From contig JAWWNJ010000201.1 in the NCBI GenBank assembly GCA_037176885.1, forward strand, positions 124,001-188,000: a stretch of DNA of 64,000 bases, in the 5' to 3' direction. The DNA comes from Favolaschia claudopus. Lineage: Eukaryota; Basidiomycota; Agaricomycetes; Agaricales; Mycenaceae. Shown here one piece after another: positions 31,317-42,439 of this stretch. The notes beneath the pieces were generated by a model. The model was not told the origin of the DNA. It worked only from the letters and a program-made list of their open reading frames with translations, and ran no database searches. Position numbers and translations under genes: made by a program. Numbering within the stretch: the stretch's first letter is position 1; every line of letters starts with the position of its first letter.

Positions 31317-34100
31317 ATGTAGCTTCTTACGGTTTTGAACGATCTCGATCCCAAGGAGGTATTTGGCTGGACCTAGGTCTCGCATCTTAAAAGTAGATGA
31401 AAGCATTCTTTTGACTTTGGAAGAGAATTCTTTAGAAGCTGCAGCAACAAGAAGATCATCAACATAGACCACAACAAAACAAGTCTGTTTGCCTTCTTTA
31501 TAAACATAAAGGCAGGTCTCTGAATTCAAGCGATGAAATCCGAGTTTTAGAATCTCTGTGTCAAAAGTCCTGTTCCAAGTTCTCCCAGCTTGTTTAAGAC
31601 CATACACTGAACGCTTGAGTCGCCAGCAGTGACCTTCTGGAATTTCAACACCATCTGGAGGCATCATGTAGATTTCTTCCTCCAGTTTACCATTGAGGTA
31701 GGCTTGTGAAACATCCAGCTGATCCAGTTCTAAGTCATATTTGGCAGCAAGAGCACAAATGATGCGAACAGACTCAAGATTGGCAGTGGGCGCAAAAACT
31801 TCTAGTCAACACCTTCTTTCTGAGTATCTCCTCTCAGTCTCTGGCAACGATTCGGACTTTGTAACGAGCAATTTTGCCTGTTTCATCCACTTTGACTTTG
31901 GGAACCACTTTGGATTTAATAGGCTTGACACCGTCTGGTATGGGAACAACATCATAGACATCATTTGCTCGGAAACCAGCAAGTTCCTCTTCAAGTCCAG
32001 CTTTCCAATGTTCAGCATTAGGACCCTGCAATGCTTCTTGTCAACTAGAAGGGTCAAGAGGGTTCTGAGCTAAAAAAGGCTTCTTCAATAGCATCATCTA
32101 GAGAAGCAAGCAAGACTGCCTCTGGAGCATCAGGGACTTCAATGTCTGGTTCGACAGAAGCTTCATTTTCTTTCGCCTGTTTACGTGCTGCATTCTCTGC
32201 ATCACGCGACTGATTCTGTGGTCCTTCAGCTATTCTGTCGTACTCAGCAGTGGGATGTTGTGCCCTTGCATGTGGACGTGTTGACCGCCTAGTAGGTTCC
32301 TGTCGTACGCCTGCGACCTTGCGCAATGGTGGAGCTCCCCTACAATAGACGGCGGATCAGCCTGACTTAGATTATCCCCCACTGAACCTGGTATCGGGTG
32401 AGGCAAAGTGTCCAGTTCACCATCATCGTCATCATCACCATAATATGGGGTAGACCTCTTCCGCAGTGCTGAGCAAAATCCTCAAATTCTTTCCTAGATG
32501 TAGCAGGTGCCTCAAGCTTTGGTTCTATAGGTGAATCAAGTTCCTGGTCATCAAACCGAACATGCCTAGATGTGATGGTTTCACCATAAGAACCATCTTT
32601 GTTGATTACTAGCAAGTCATACGCTTTACTGTTTTCATGGTAGCCAACGCTTTATCGCCAAATTTCTGCTTGTGACGCTTTTCTTTAGGAATCAGCGGAT
32701 AAGCTCTACAGCCAAAGGGATGCAGGTGTCGTATGTTTATTGGACGGTCAAAAAGTTTCTCATGAGGGATCTCAAATTCCTGTGCTGAAGTAGGTGTTCT
32801 ATTCACAGTATAACCAGCTGCTCGCATTGCTACCCAAAATTTACGAGGGGCAATCAACATAGTTGTAGCTCTGGAAACAAGTGTTTGATTTATTCGCTCT
32901 GCTACTCCGTTTTGCTCTGGAGTGTAAGGTGCTGTTGTTTCATGGATGATGGCTAGACGTTTGAATTCTGTTTCCATTTGATGAGACGTGAATTCACTAC
33001 CCCCATCTGTGCGAAAGAATCGAGTCCAGCCCTCACAGAATTCCCAATTAGCAATTTGAGCACGAAAATGAGCCTCAGTAGATTTTCGCCATTCTTTGAG
33101 TTTTCAATAGACTTGGGATTTCTTTTGGGCAAATAGAATCCAAACCTCAGAGGAATGATGATCTATAAGGACCACCCAGTAGCGTATTCCACCTGGGCCT
33201 TCAGATGTTACTGGACCACCAACATCAGATGATACAATATCTAAAGGACCACGAGCTTTGGTTTGACTTTTGGAAAATGGTAATTTCTTCATTTCCCAAG
33301 AACACAGGGTTCACAGAATTGGGGTATTCCTGTCAAGGATGTAATTTCACCAAGTTGGCCTTTAGCAACAGATTTCTGTAATAGTTGCGGAATCAGATTC
33401 AGAATCTGTAGTAGCAGAGGCATTTGCCTTGTCACGGCGCTTTCTAGGTCTCGCTTTCCCAGACTTCTGCTTGTCATTCTTCTTGGAGTCCTTTGATCCC
33501 TGCACTAGATTCTTCAACTGATAGCAGTTATCGGAAGTACGGGATTTGTTTTGTCCATGTATAAGGCAATGTTTATCGCCCTTGGCAGATGGCTTTCCTT
33601 TGCCAGGGTTTGTGGATTTAGCAGCTAGAGCAGTGTCGTCGCTGTTCTCACTCTTTGGCAGTTTACCAAGAGTGATCAGACGAGCACGAGCTTTATCCCA
33701 AGTTATGCCTGTACCAAGAGACGACACAATGTTCCCTTTAATGCCTGTCCAGTAGCTATCATCTGGTAGAGTGCTGAGCAGGATGACAGGCTGAAGCTCT
33801 GGGGGAAATGGAAATTCCAGGCGTGCAAGCCTATCAAAACAGGTCTTGATAGCAGCTACATGAGAAAGAATCTTGTTGCGATCCATGAGCTCTGGTTCGC
33901 CTTCAATAACGAGCTTGGTGCTAAAAAGTTCTGCTAGAACACCCATTGCGGAATCGGCACGATTTACTGCTTCAAAGCGCTGGCGGAGTTTGGCCCAGAG
34001 AATTCCAGCATTAGATTCGTTGACATACTCTGTGCGCAGTTCTGCTGAAAGAAGCTTCTGAATGACACCTAAAGCATGGCTATTACGTTAGCCAGGGGTA
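31317..34100 (-). pseudogene. Copia copy 3: gag, integrase, RT; decayed and truncated
   Basis: Read on the minus strand. Gag (34050-33362): LSTLPDDSYWTGIKGNIVSS and a knuckle-like HCLIHGQNKSRTSDNC. After a deletion that removed the protease and the start of the GAG-pre-integrase, ICYRN..KGQLGEITSLTG and CVLGK lead into integrase: PLDIVSSDVGGPV (33240), RTDGGSEFTSHQ (33000) and PEQNGVAERINQTLV (32900), the D, D and E site. Then HRHLHPFGCRAYPLIPK, an acidic linker (32330-32050), the RT start GPNAEHWKAGLEEELAGF (32028), RLKRSVYGLKQAGRTWNR (31640), YVDDLLVAAASKE (31460) and LGPAKYLLGIEIVQNRKK, cut at about 31317. Frameshifts lie between nearly all blocks; no LTR, no RNase H. Confidence 0.85.
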
Positions 34101-34740
34101 TCCTTGAAAGCTACGCCAGCAACAGGAGCTGTGGCAGGCAGAGGAGTAACAGCAGCAGCAGCAACAGTGGCATCAGCTTCATTTGCAGCGAGGATAAGAG
34201 ATTCCAAACAATAAGCGAATGTAGGTGAGTTTTATCGAGCTCCATACCTGTTTTGTAACAGACATAATGCCAGTATCCCATCGCGCTCGCGTATACCACT
34301 GCACGGAGGTGTGCGTGAGATAGAGAATCTGAACATTCGAGTTCGGCGACTCAGAGAGGTTATAACAAAGGAAAGAAGGGACGAACCATGAAGTAGAGGG
34401 TTGTAAAGTTCAGAGTCAAGCCCCTGTGTGTTGCATAGACCTCGGACAGCACGAGATTCTTCAATGTCGGTGGGTAGGGTACAGGTGGATAGTTGTTGAC
34501 CGAGTGCGCCATGACTTCGGGGTAGATCGGGGTCTGGTGGCTTTCACTTCCACGTACCACCGTTGAGGTAGGCTCGAGTTGGTAGGCCAGGCCGGTTTGG
34601 GCACGTTCTGGCGCGCCTTCGGCTGCCGCTTCGCTTGCGCTTGCATCAGCGACTATGGCCTTGACAGTAAGGTCGGCGCCAGCTTGGAGAGCGGTATCAA
34701 AGCCAATCTTTGCGACCTTGCCAGAGGCCGTGCCCGATAA
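34101..34740 (-). other. Coding-like minus-strand sequence, unassigned
   Basis: Frames on the minus strand give KVAKIGFDTALQAGADLTVK (34715-34660), then, after a shift, ESHQTPIYPEVMAHSVNN and LSEVYATHRGLTLNFTTLYF ending at a possible donor (ATG|GTTCGT, about 34385). The composition and length suggest exons of an unknown gene or the N-terminal part of the Copia Gag. I cannot name it. Confidence 0.25.
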
Positions 34741-35141
34741 AAAGAGGTGTATTCAAAGGAGGATACACCTCCTAGAAGGCCCTACACCACATAGCCCCAT
34801 CCTGAGAGTTCACAAAAAAAAAAAAAGTTTCTCCCTGTAAAAAAACCATTCTATTTTGATTTTTGCAACGGTTGTTCCGTCATATACCTAAGCATCAGTT
34901 GCGTAGACGATTTTTTTTTTTTTTTTTTTGCCCACAGGGTCTCTCTGTGACTAGCAGTGCCCTCGCCGCGGCAGAAGCTTTGGCAGTGACACCCATTTCC
35001 GGACTTTGCCATTTTCAGGCGGAAGTAGAGATCCGGAACCCGGGAGGAAATGCATTTATGCAGACACGTGACATGTCACGGTACTGTGGAACTCGCAGCT
35101 TGGGATTTAGACCAGTGCAAATACCTTCACTAAAACCCCCC
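34741..35141. other. Intergenic with homopolymer runs
   Basis: A-run at 34814-34826 and a T-run of about 19 at 34911-34929. A plus-strand open frame crosses the T-run (34863-35174) and is not credible as a protein. Confidence 0.4.
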
Positions 35142-35248
35142 ACGGTTGCGTGGGACTCGAACCCACGACCGTAAGCGTTACCACACTTACGGCAGCCGGT
35201 CTTTCCCGGCTAGGACTCATGGCATACCCGCTCGACCATTCGTCCCGC
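35142..35248 (-). pseudogene. Type II tRNA-like sequence (Ser/Leu type)
   Basis: On the minus strand: A-box-like TGGTCGAGCGGG (35238-35227), a stem AGCCGG/CCGGCT with loop GAAAGA, a long variable arm (CCGTAAG/CTTACGG, 7 pairs) and a perfect T arm with B box GGGTTCGAGTCCC (35164-35152). The 3' acceptor strand (GCAACCG) has no matching 5' strand, so the gene is rearranged or dead. Confidence 0.5.
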
Positions 35249-35488
35249 GTAGACGAATATCAAATTGTTAAATTGTTAAATTTGGTATAGCAATACCCCC
35301 CATCCTGTCACAGACCCTTTCCTCCTTCCATGTCCTTGCTTGGTACCCTGGATAGTGCTTGCACACGCAATCTAAAGTCTTCAGTTATAGTGTGATCGTT
35401 CTTTTCTTACTTATCATTCATTCCGGATCAATCCGAGGGCTGATAAGATACATAAGAACACTACCCTCAAGAATAGCTCAGGTAAATA
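35249..35488. other. Intergenic, nothing recognised
   Basis: AT-rich, with a short tandem AAATTGTT repeat at 35261-35280. Confidence 0.35.
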
Positions 35489-36057
35489 GAGGGTTTGCGA
35501 AGAGCCATTGGAGCCATTGAATGGCTACCGATTTCCGTATTAGGAAACATTGATGGGCTAAACTTTCATGTAGAAGTCAAGAAGAGCTGCCTGGAATGAA
35601 ATTTGGATACTCGAACCGGAGGCAAGGGGTACCGGAAGAAGAAAAAAATACCTTATGCCTTATTTTTTTTTATCGGCCTTTCTTGGGGACCCTCCCTACC
35701 TCGTAAGCGTTACGTAAGTCCAAATAAGGCAATCTCACATGAGCAGAGGGTGTGATGCTCGTCAACTTTCACCAAAACGGCTAGGAACACCTTGAGACTC
35801 CTTCACACGTATACTGAAGTGTTGCTCCCGCATATTCACCCCACAACACACAGCTCCTGAGCTTCGAATCACATTTCAGTGTACAGAACCCAATATGGCA
35901 ACGGTGATTGCCGACTGAGGCCAAATCAGGAAAGAGAACTTGATTGGCTCTCCCTCAACCACTGTGGGTGTGCAGAACACTTGTGCCGTATTCAAGAACC
36001 CTTAGGACCTCACAGAACTTAGCCATTAGCCATTCAATGGCTGCATCGCAAACAGGC
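35489..36057. mobile_element. Probable MITE related to 30107-30555
   Basis: GAGGGTTTGCGAAGAGCCAT at 35489 and an inverted GCCATTCAATGG...TCGCAAACAGGC ending at 36057; TA flanks (35487-35488, 36058-36059). The arms are imperfect but share the GTTTGCG start with the element at 30107. Confidence 0.6.
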
Positions 36058-37292
36058 TAATACCTCGTTGGTTCGGCTTAGCGCATATACATTGCAGAGA
36101 GAAACAGTAAAATAAAGGGAAAATACCAGGGGAACCGGGAGATTGTGTTCATGGCAGGGGATTCCACAGCTAGGACGTCCTTTGACTTGGGCAGAAGTTC
36201 TCTGTCTCCAAGACATCATGCTGTGTGCTCACTTATGTCATATCTTACGTCACCTCTTGTATATAAGTAGTCCGCTGGGGATCTCTGATCCCCAGGTTTG
36301 TTATCGACTTGGCTCCTGGGCCCTTCTCCCCTTACAGTTCATGAGAACATATCAAGCCTGGTCCGCTGAAAAGAAGAAAACCACTGTCAAGGGAAAACAC
36401 ACAGGTCATCTCATGTCCTTCTTCCGATTGAACATCCCTCTGACCCAAGGTCTCCACCCTGTGCCGGATGGGAATCGGAAGGGGCAAGCGGGTCGGCATC
36501 TGATGCCCGGGGAACACTTGGGCCGGGATAAAATTGTTGGGGACCGGGATACGGACTGGGGGAAGACGATTCCGAGCTCTGAACAAAGCTGGAGTTCGGG
36601 AAGGATGGCGGAGGAAGTGGGACGGCAGGGGCAGGTGCAACGGGCGGCAAATCGCCTGTCCTAGTAGGCCTTGGCGTTTGATCGTCGCCAATGACGTCAG
36701 ACTTGGCGACGTCTCGGTAACCCAGACGTTATAGTGTGACCTGTGGCTACTTACCACCACCACCACCACCACCGCTTTTTGGTGAGGAATCTGTGTGGTG
36801 AGAATACGCATCGGCAACCCATCGGTGCAGTTCCACATTTCAGCCTTCACTGCTTCCCTACACCGCTACAAACATGGACTCGACATCATCTCCCCCACGA
36901 CATCCCTCTCATGGAACAGAGCATCGTTCCCCAGGTCGCTTTCCCAACTCTAGAGATAAAGCAGCTTGCGCGAGATTCCGGCTCGCTCGCAAACGACGTA
37001 CATCCGCTTCTCAGTCGCTCCCCGCTTCCGGCTTCACTTGCGAGCGACAGCTGTGGCATGAGATGCACTCGCTGAGGCTCTATCGAAAAAATCCATCGCT
37101 GTCGACGGCGGGCTACAGTGAGGTAGCGGGGGCTCCAAGGAAGCATGAAGCCGAGTCGAAGGGAAGGAATAGTCTCCATAGATGCTATGAGACGGGGCAG
37201 GGGTAGTCTCGCTACTCAGACTTTCTGCCGAGTCGATGAGAAGATAGTCGTTCTCAAGGATCTATAGAAAGTCTGGGCGCTGATGGGGGGTA
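36058..37292. other. Intergenic, possible old LTR remnant
   Basis: TATATAAGTAG at 36259-36269 and a CTTACA end at 36337 suggest an LTR promoter region, flanked by two GTTCATG words (36147, 36339), but no second LTR or coding region supports it. Open frames at 36143-36664 (plus) and 36411-36650 (minus, Pro/Ser-rich) and a 110-residue frame at 36874-37206 match nothing I know. Confidence 0.3.
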
Positions 37293-37535
37293 GGTCAGTG
37301 AAGCGTCCGTGGGAATGATGCTGGCGATGCAGAGACTGATGGCCGCAAGTTGGACAATTTTCGCGTGTAGATTGGGTCCCCAAACCAGTGTATAACCTGT
37401 ATGTGAACACTTGAGGACACCAATCAAGCATGAAAATCAGTATTTCGACTGAGTTCTGTGCGTCTAGGCTGAAAACGTCTGCGGCCATCAGCAGTCGGCA
37501 TGGTTGAAATCACTCCCACGGACGCTTCACTGACC
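37293..37535. mobile_element. MITE with 22-base inverted ends and TA target
   Basis: GGTCAGTGAAGCGTCCGTGG at 37293 returns inverted at the 37535 end (22 bases, perfect); TA at 37291-37292 and 37536-37537. 243 bases, no coding content. Confidence 0.75.
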
Positions 37536-37812
37536 TATGTACCCCCCAACAGATCCTAGACTACGCACATGTCACGCTCGATTTACTAAACACTATTGAC
37601 CCAAGACTGTAGCGCATGCCGTAAGTCCGGCGATCTCCGCTGTCACGTCTTGGAGTCTTTTTGGCAAACGTTCAGAGGGCAAAATATGGCTCGCGCTGCA
37701 CCTGCCCTTTGAGATGGAGGTAGATAAAGTGTATTACTTTGTATTGAATAGGTACAAAGTAAACAACATCCTTTTTTTGTCACACAAGACTTGCTTCAAG
37801 GTTGGTCTTCGA

Positions 37813-37863
37813 TATGACGCAAACGAATTTGAACGATCGTTCACTGAAATTCATTTGCGTCAT
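37813..37863. repeat. Short hairpin
   Basis: ATGACGCAAACGAATTT pairs with AAATTCATTTGCGTCAT across a 17-base loop. It may be the tip of a foldback element. Confidence 0.5.
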
Positions 37864-38164
37864 CTCTCACTTCAAACTTTACCAGTAAATAGCATCTTTG
37901 AATAATAAATTATATGAGGAATGATTACAAAACTTTATACCCTATCGTGTTGCGGGTATACCTCGCAGACTGCTTGGTACCTTGAGCCCATGTGGTTGCA
38001 CGGGTCTCTCGAGCAGTGTCCGTGAAATGGCGGACATCTTTTGCCATCTGCGCGAGGTCCCCGCCAATATTGAGATTTCATTGATCGCAACCAAACCCGA
38101 TTGTCGTGGCACGCATTATCAGCTTGTTCCCTCAGGATCTCAATCCCCTTCTCAAGCTCTTTGA

Positions 38165-38326
38165 AGCTTAGCCAGGGCGCACTGCAGCGCAGTCCAGAGT
38201 CTGCAGATGAACACCTTCCTTGTGTAGCTCTGCTAGTCCGCCCTGGCTGCCAGCTGGGGATAGGCAGCATGCCATTGCGGCAGCCATTGATGCAGAGCAT
38301 CCTGCCGCATTATCCAATAAAGCTGG
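38165..38326 (+). repeat. Dispersed repeat R1, copy 1
   Basis: From AGCTTAGCCAGGGCGCACTG to CCAATAAAGCTGG, similar over its whole length to 59347-59527. AGCCAGGGCG and CGCCCTGGCT make an internal stem. It is followed by a T-run (38331-38341). No coding content; AATAAA near the end recalls a processed 3' end. Confidence 0.7.
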
Positions 38327-39475
38327 CCAGGTTTTTTTTTTCTCCTTGGTGGGAATCTCTTCATCCTAGCAATGCAGAGTTTGGGGGGCCATTGTGATGC
38401 TATCATGGGATGAGCATACTCAATTTCTGCTTCATGGCAGGCACCAACCGTGTGGGGGGCACTGTGATAGGGCTATATTATATTATATTTACTTACTTAC
38501 ACGCTTGCTACCTCACATTCCGCTTGTCAACTATTACATAATATTATCTTGCTTAACTTTGACCACCATGTCCTACGGTTAAGAGAGATCTCAACGAGCG
38601 GCGGCACTACCACCGAAGGCTAACCACCCAGGACCCGTTGCTAGCCTGAACATGCGTATAACTGTTCCCCGTGCCTTCTAGGTCACAGGAGCCCGACTGA
38701 GGGTCATACAATCCCTTACCGATGGGTTACAACGGCCTTACGACTCACGACGACCTCCTCCTCCTCCTCCGCTCTTCCTCTACGGTGTGAGGCAGTAAAA
38801 TAACTACGTTCACGTATCGATTAGATGTATCGTTTATCACAATACGTGAATGAGTGGGCTCCTATGTCGAATATACTCCGTTGCACGGTAGAACAACACA
38901 CAGACAGCTGATTTGAAGATCCTGAGTCCCTATGAGTCGCTTTTGAGGAATTTACGCGCTGGACGTAAACTTCCACCAAAATGTTGTTGAGTCTTAAAAT
39001 CGAGAAGTCAGTACGTTTAGGTAAAACACTAGACAATACTGATGGTCTCGATCTTTACGAGGACCGGAGGGCGATAGGAAAAGCAAAGGGGTTGATCAGG
39101 CAGATTCTTTAGGTGCACAATCAATTGGATTGACTTATTTACACCCGCGAAGGAAGCAAAAGTGGGGATCAAATGTACATGGACCAGCACAGCAGACAAT
39201 AATGCTACAATGAGAAGGGCAAAATAACGGTTGCCGAAACAAGAAAACAAGGCTGTGAAGCCAAAGAACGATAAGAAGGGGTTACTATACTTGGAAAGTG
39301 GTCTGATTCTGCTCATTGAAAGCTGTACGCCTTATTGTTCTTCTGGAGCTTGCGACTGTGGAGGTACGAAATTCGGTGGGAGTATTTGTTCTTTGGTTTA
39401 ACAATCCGACTCCCACCGAATCCAACACTCCATCTCCCACCGAATCCAGCTAAGTTCAATGAGGGGGCAGATCAG
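38327..39475. other. Intergenic, nothing recognised
   Basis: TTATATTATATTTACTTAC-type AT-rich sequence near 38470, a CCTCCT run near 38753, and a short inverted pair ATTCGGTGGGAG/CTCCCACCGAAT near 39370-39421 whose right half is repeated. Open frames here are short and overlapping. Confidence 0.35.
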
Positions 39476-39856
39476 AGACATCACCGTAACGGTCTCCAAT
39501 GTGGATGCCCCAGAGCTCGAGAAACACCTCGGGATAGCAGCAGACGCTGTGAGGAGATCGGTGACGTCTTTGAGCGTGGGCTCCGCAGCGCGAGTGAGAA
39601 GGACAGTGCGGACGGAGCTGTAGGAGGGATGGAGGTTGATAAGGAGAAGATCCTTATGATACGTGTCGTCAATGGTGACCCCCCATGGCGCGCTTAAAAA
39701 CGGCGCGCCATTGACCGGCGGTGATGATGGCGACTGCGCAGTACCCTGCAAATGCCCATTGTAGCGTTTTTGGTAAGGTGAAGCGTACCTGATAGCGGGA
39801 GCTTTCAGCTCCAGAAGGGTGAATCCTCCTCTGAGCCACCCGTACATGATGCTCAC
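39476..39856 (-). pseudogene. Copia-type Gag fragment
   Basis: A 152-residue frame includes LLLINLHPSYSSVRTVLLTR and AAEPTLKDVTDLLTAS, the pattern L-L-x-x-L-P/H-x-S-Y-x-x-x-R-T-V-L of Ty1/Copia Gag (UBN2-type) domains. It has no ATG context, knuckle or pol nearby. Remnant only. Confidence 0.5.
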
Positions 39857-39963
39857 TCGGTTGCGAGGTGCGTTCGGGGTGCCAGGAGCGTTGATTTCTC
39901 ATGCATCCTGGCGCTCACTACCCGTACATGATGCTCACTCAATCAAGAGGTGCGTTCGGGGCA
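39838..39963 (+). repeat. Two-copy tandem repeat, unit about 80 bases
   Basis: CCCGTACATGATGCTCACTC ... GAGGTGCGTTCGGGG occurs at 39838 and again at 39918. Confidence 0.7.
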
Positions 39964-41589
39964 TGTGAGCCGCCCTGGAGGGAAGACTGAGGCAAAAGGA
40001 AGCGTAACATACTGTTTTTAAGCCCATCGGTTGAGAGGTGCTCCTTGACCCGAGAATTCACTGAGTTGATTGACGCCTTCATTCCTCATTTATTAAAGCG
40101 CTGATTGGCTCCGATACGCCTTTATTCCTCATTCCTCAAACTTTTAAAGCGCTGATTGAATCCCAAGGGCCCAATGCTCCACAAATTATTAAATTACTTT
40201 ATTGAATACATCCTCTTACAGTAAAATCGCTCACACTTGGTTGTCGGCTGAAATTTTTTTTTTAGGCTCTGCCAGTTCTGCCGAGATAAGGCAGTTGCCG
40301 TTCTGCCAGGCAGAACGGCAGAACTCAGCCCAAACAGTTCTGCCACGTTCACTAGAGCAGGGAGAAGAGGGAGGTTATGACGTGCAAGTTGTTCTTTATT
40401 TACAAGATGATCGGAAGCGCCATTAGCTGTGCAAACAGCTGAATCTTTTCGACTCATTTTCGTTCGGCCAGGGAGTGTAAGTAATAGGTTTGGGTTCTTT
40501 TGGGTTCGAAATCATACCCGCTTCAGTCAGCCGAGATCCACGAAGGCCGGAATGAAGCTTGCGACATGAGAGTCTTGGATTTTGCATCTCAATCACTAGA
40601 CGAACTTGCATAGGAGAATAATAGGTGGCTAGACTAACAACATAAGAGCTGCGACGGCGAGCGTGATATCTCGGTCTGACGAAAGATTTATTTTGACATA
40701 TTGGAGAATGAATCAGGTATTTTGATGGGGGTGCGATGACGGAAGGCTTGGGACTTGGGTTCAGGTCGTTGAGTTGCGAGCATCAGAATCGTGCTCTCGA
40801 CGTGTTGATCAGGCTTGACGTATTCTCGTATTGAAGGTTGAATGCGCTCGAGTGTTGTAGTAAGTGATATGCAATTGACGCTGCGACCGGTGCCGAGGTT
40901 GAAGGCTAGAGTCTTCATAACGGGTGATCAGTGATATCTGTCGAGCTTGACGATATACGGTTGGAGGGAAATAAGGAGAACGAGGGTTTGACGGCCGATA
41001 CAGCGACGAAAGGTTTGCGATTTTGGGATACAAGTCTTGCTGAGTGACGAACGAGTCAAGAAGTGAACATCAAAAAGTCGATATGCATTTGCCGGTGCAG
41101 TGACAGATGTGAACGTTAAGATCTAGCGGCCGACGCCAGGCACAAGTCTCGGGCGGGGTGGGAAGAGGCGACGAGTGGATGGGGCGAGGGAGAGGCTGAG
41201 AGACTGGTCTTGAACAGAGTGTTGACGGATTTGAAGTACGCAGATCGAAGACAGAAGTCGGGCAGAGATCGCAGAGAACGATACTGAAGACGGGACGGAG
41301 TCAGAGCACGTCGGCTTAGACAACACGGCTACACACCCGGTTTCGCACAGCACACCAAGGTCAGGTCGACCCCGGGGGGCTTGACACAGAGGAGGAGGAG
41401 GAACTTGAGGTGTACCGAGCGGCTGAGAACCTGCCAGCTTCCGGTGGCGGCGGCACAGACAGCTGGCAGAAGATAGAGCGCTATAGAGCGAGCTTCGAAG
41501 AGGGCCGGGGTAGTGGCAGGTAGGTGGGTGGTGAAAGAAAAAAGTCGTACGATGTTGACGACTGTTGCGCGTTTGATCAAACCAAACCC
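39964..41589. other. Intergenic with short repeats
   Basis: CCTTTATTCCTCATT / TTAAAGCGCTGATTG words occur twice at 40076-40157. GTTCTGCC and its complement occur repeatedly at 40271-40345 and can fold. No gene recognised; the part next to 41590 may belong to the LINE. Confidence 0.35.
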
Positions 41590-42436
41590 TTTACCACACT
41601 GGGCACGTGTCCTCGGACTTGTCCATTTTCAGTGTCACCGCTGTCCGCGACGACTCATCTCCCCGCAAAAGTTCAGGCTTTGCTGCCGATGCCAAAGGGA
41701 GTGGTGGACCCCAAAGCTCACAGAGATAAACGATGCCCGGAATGAGCTGCGTGAGCAACAGCAAGCCCGCAAACAGCAAACGGACTCACCGTTTCAGGAG
41801 AGTGTACCTCGTAGTCTCGTACACACGACCCTCATGACATCCCAATTTGGAAGCCCTGTCATGAGGCTCTCAAATTGGGATGTCCTGAGGGTCATGTGTA
41901 CGAGACTAACACGCTCGGCCTTCTTTCAACAGACTTTGGAAGAAGCTCAGCCAAAGGACGTCTGGAGTTTCACAAAGTGGTCGAAGGGAACTCGTAACTA
42001 CCCGTCACCCGCTATTAAACGGACAGAAGGTCGTCAGCCAGCAGTACAACACGAAGACAAGTGCGACGCACTGCGAGACGTGCTGAGGCCGCCGCCTGAA
42101 CTTCCTGACAACGAACCACCACAGTTCGATCCCCACCCGGACGACATCGAACATGTATCAGTCACCAGAGAAGAAATCCGCCAAGCACTCTTCGAACAAG
42201 ACCCCGGGAAGGCGCCGGGAATTTCTCAAAACTCGTTCCTTGTGGTACGTCGTGCATGGGGAGTGGACGAAGATCTCCTCGTAGCTTTCGTGCGGCGCTG
42301 CGTTGACACCGGTCATCACCCTCGCGACCTAAAAACGTCGATCGCCGTGGCGTTGCGCAAAGCAAAGAAGTCGGACTACTCGGAGCCGGAAGCTTACCGA
42401 CTAATTCAGCTGCTAACTTCAATGCTGCTAAGGTAG
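41590..42436 (+). pseudogene. LINE (non-LTR retrotransposon) fragment: linker and start of RT
   Basis: An open frame to 42436 shows a coiled stretch INDARNELREQQQARKQQT, then VTREEIRQALFEQDPGKAPG (42160), the N/P-G-K-A-P-G entry to a LINE RT, VRRCVDTGHHPRDLKTSIAV (42294) and LRKAKKSDYSEPEAYRLIQL (42355), equivalent to the RKPGKxDYSxPxAYRPI motif of Tad1/RTE-like reverse transcriptases. The RT palm with its catalytic Asp pair is missing; the frame stops where an inverted-repeat element begins at 42440. A 37-base hairpin lies inside (41813-41907). Confidence 0.72.
41813..41907. repeat. Long hairpin inside the LINE frame
   Basis: Arms 41813-41849 and 41871-41907 pair at 35 of 37 positions around a 21-base loop. 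Confidence 0.85.
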
Positions 42437-42439
42437 GCT

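Noticed and set aside
36146..36345. A possible LTR with TATA box and GTTCATG flanks
   Set aside because: The ends are not TG..CA in register with the flanking word, no second copy exists in the window, and no primer-binding site or coding region follows.
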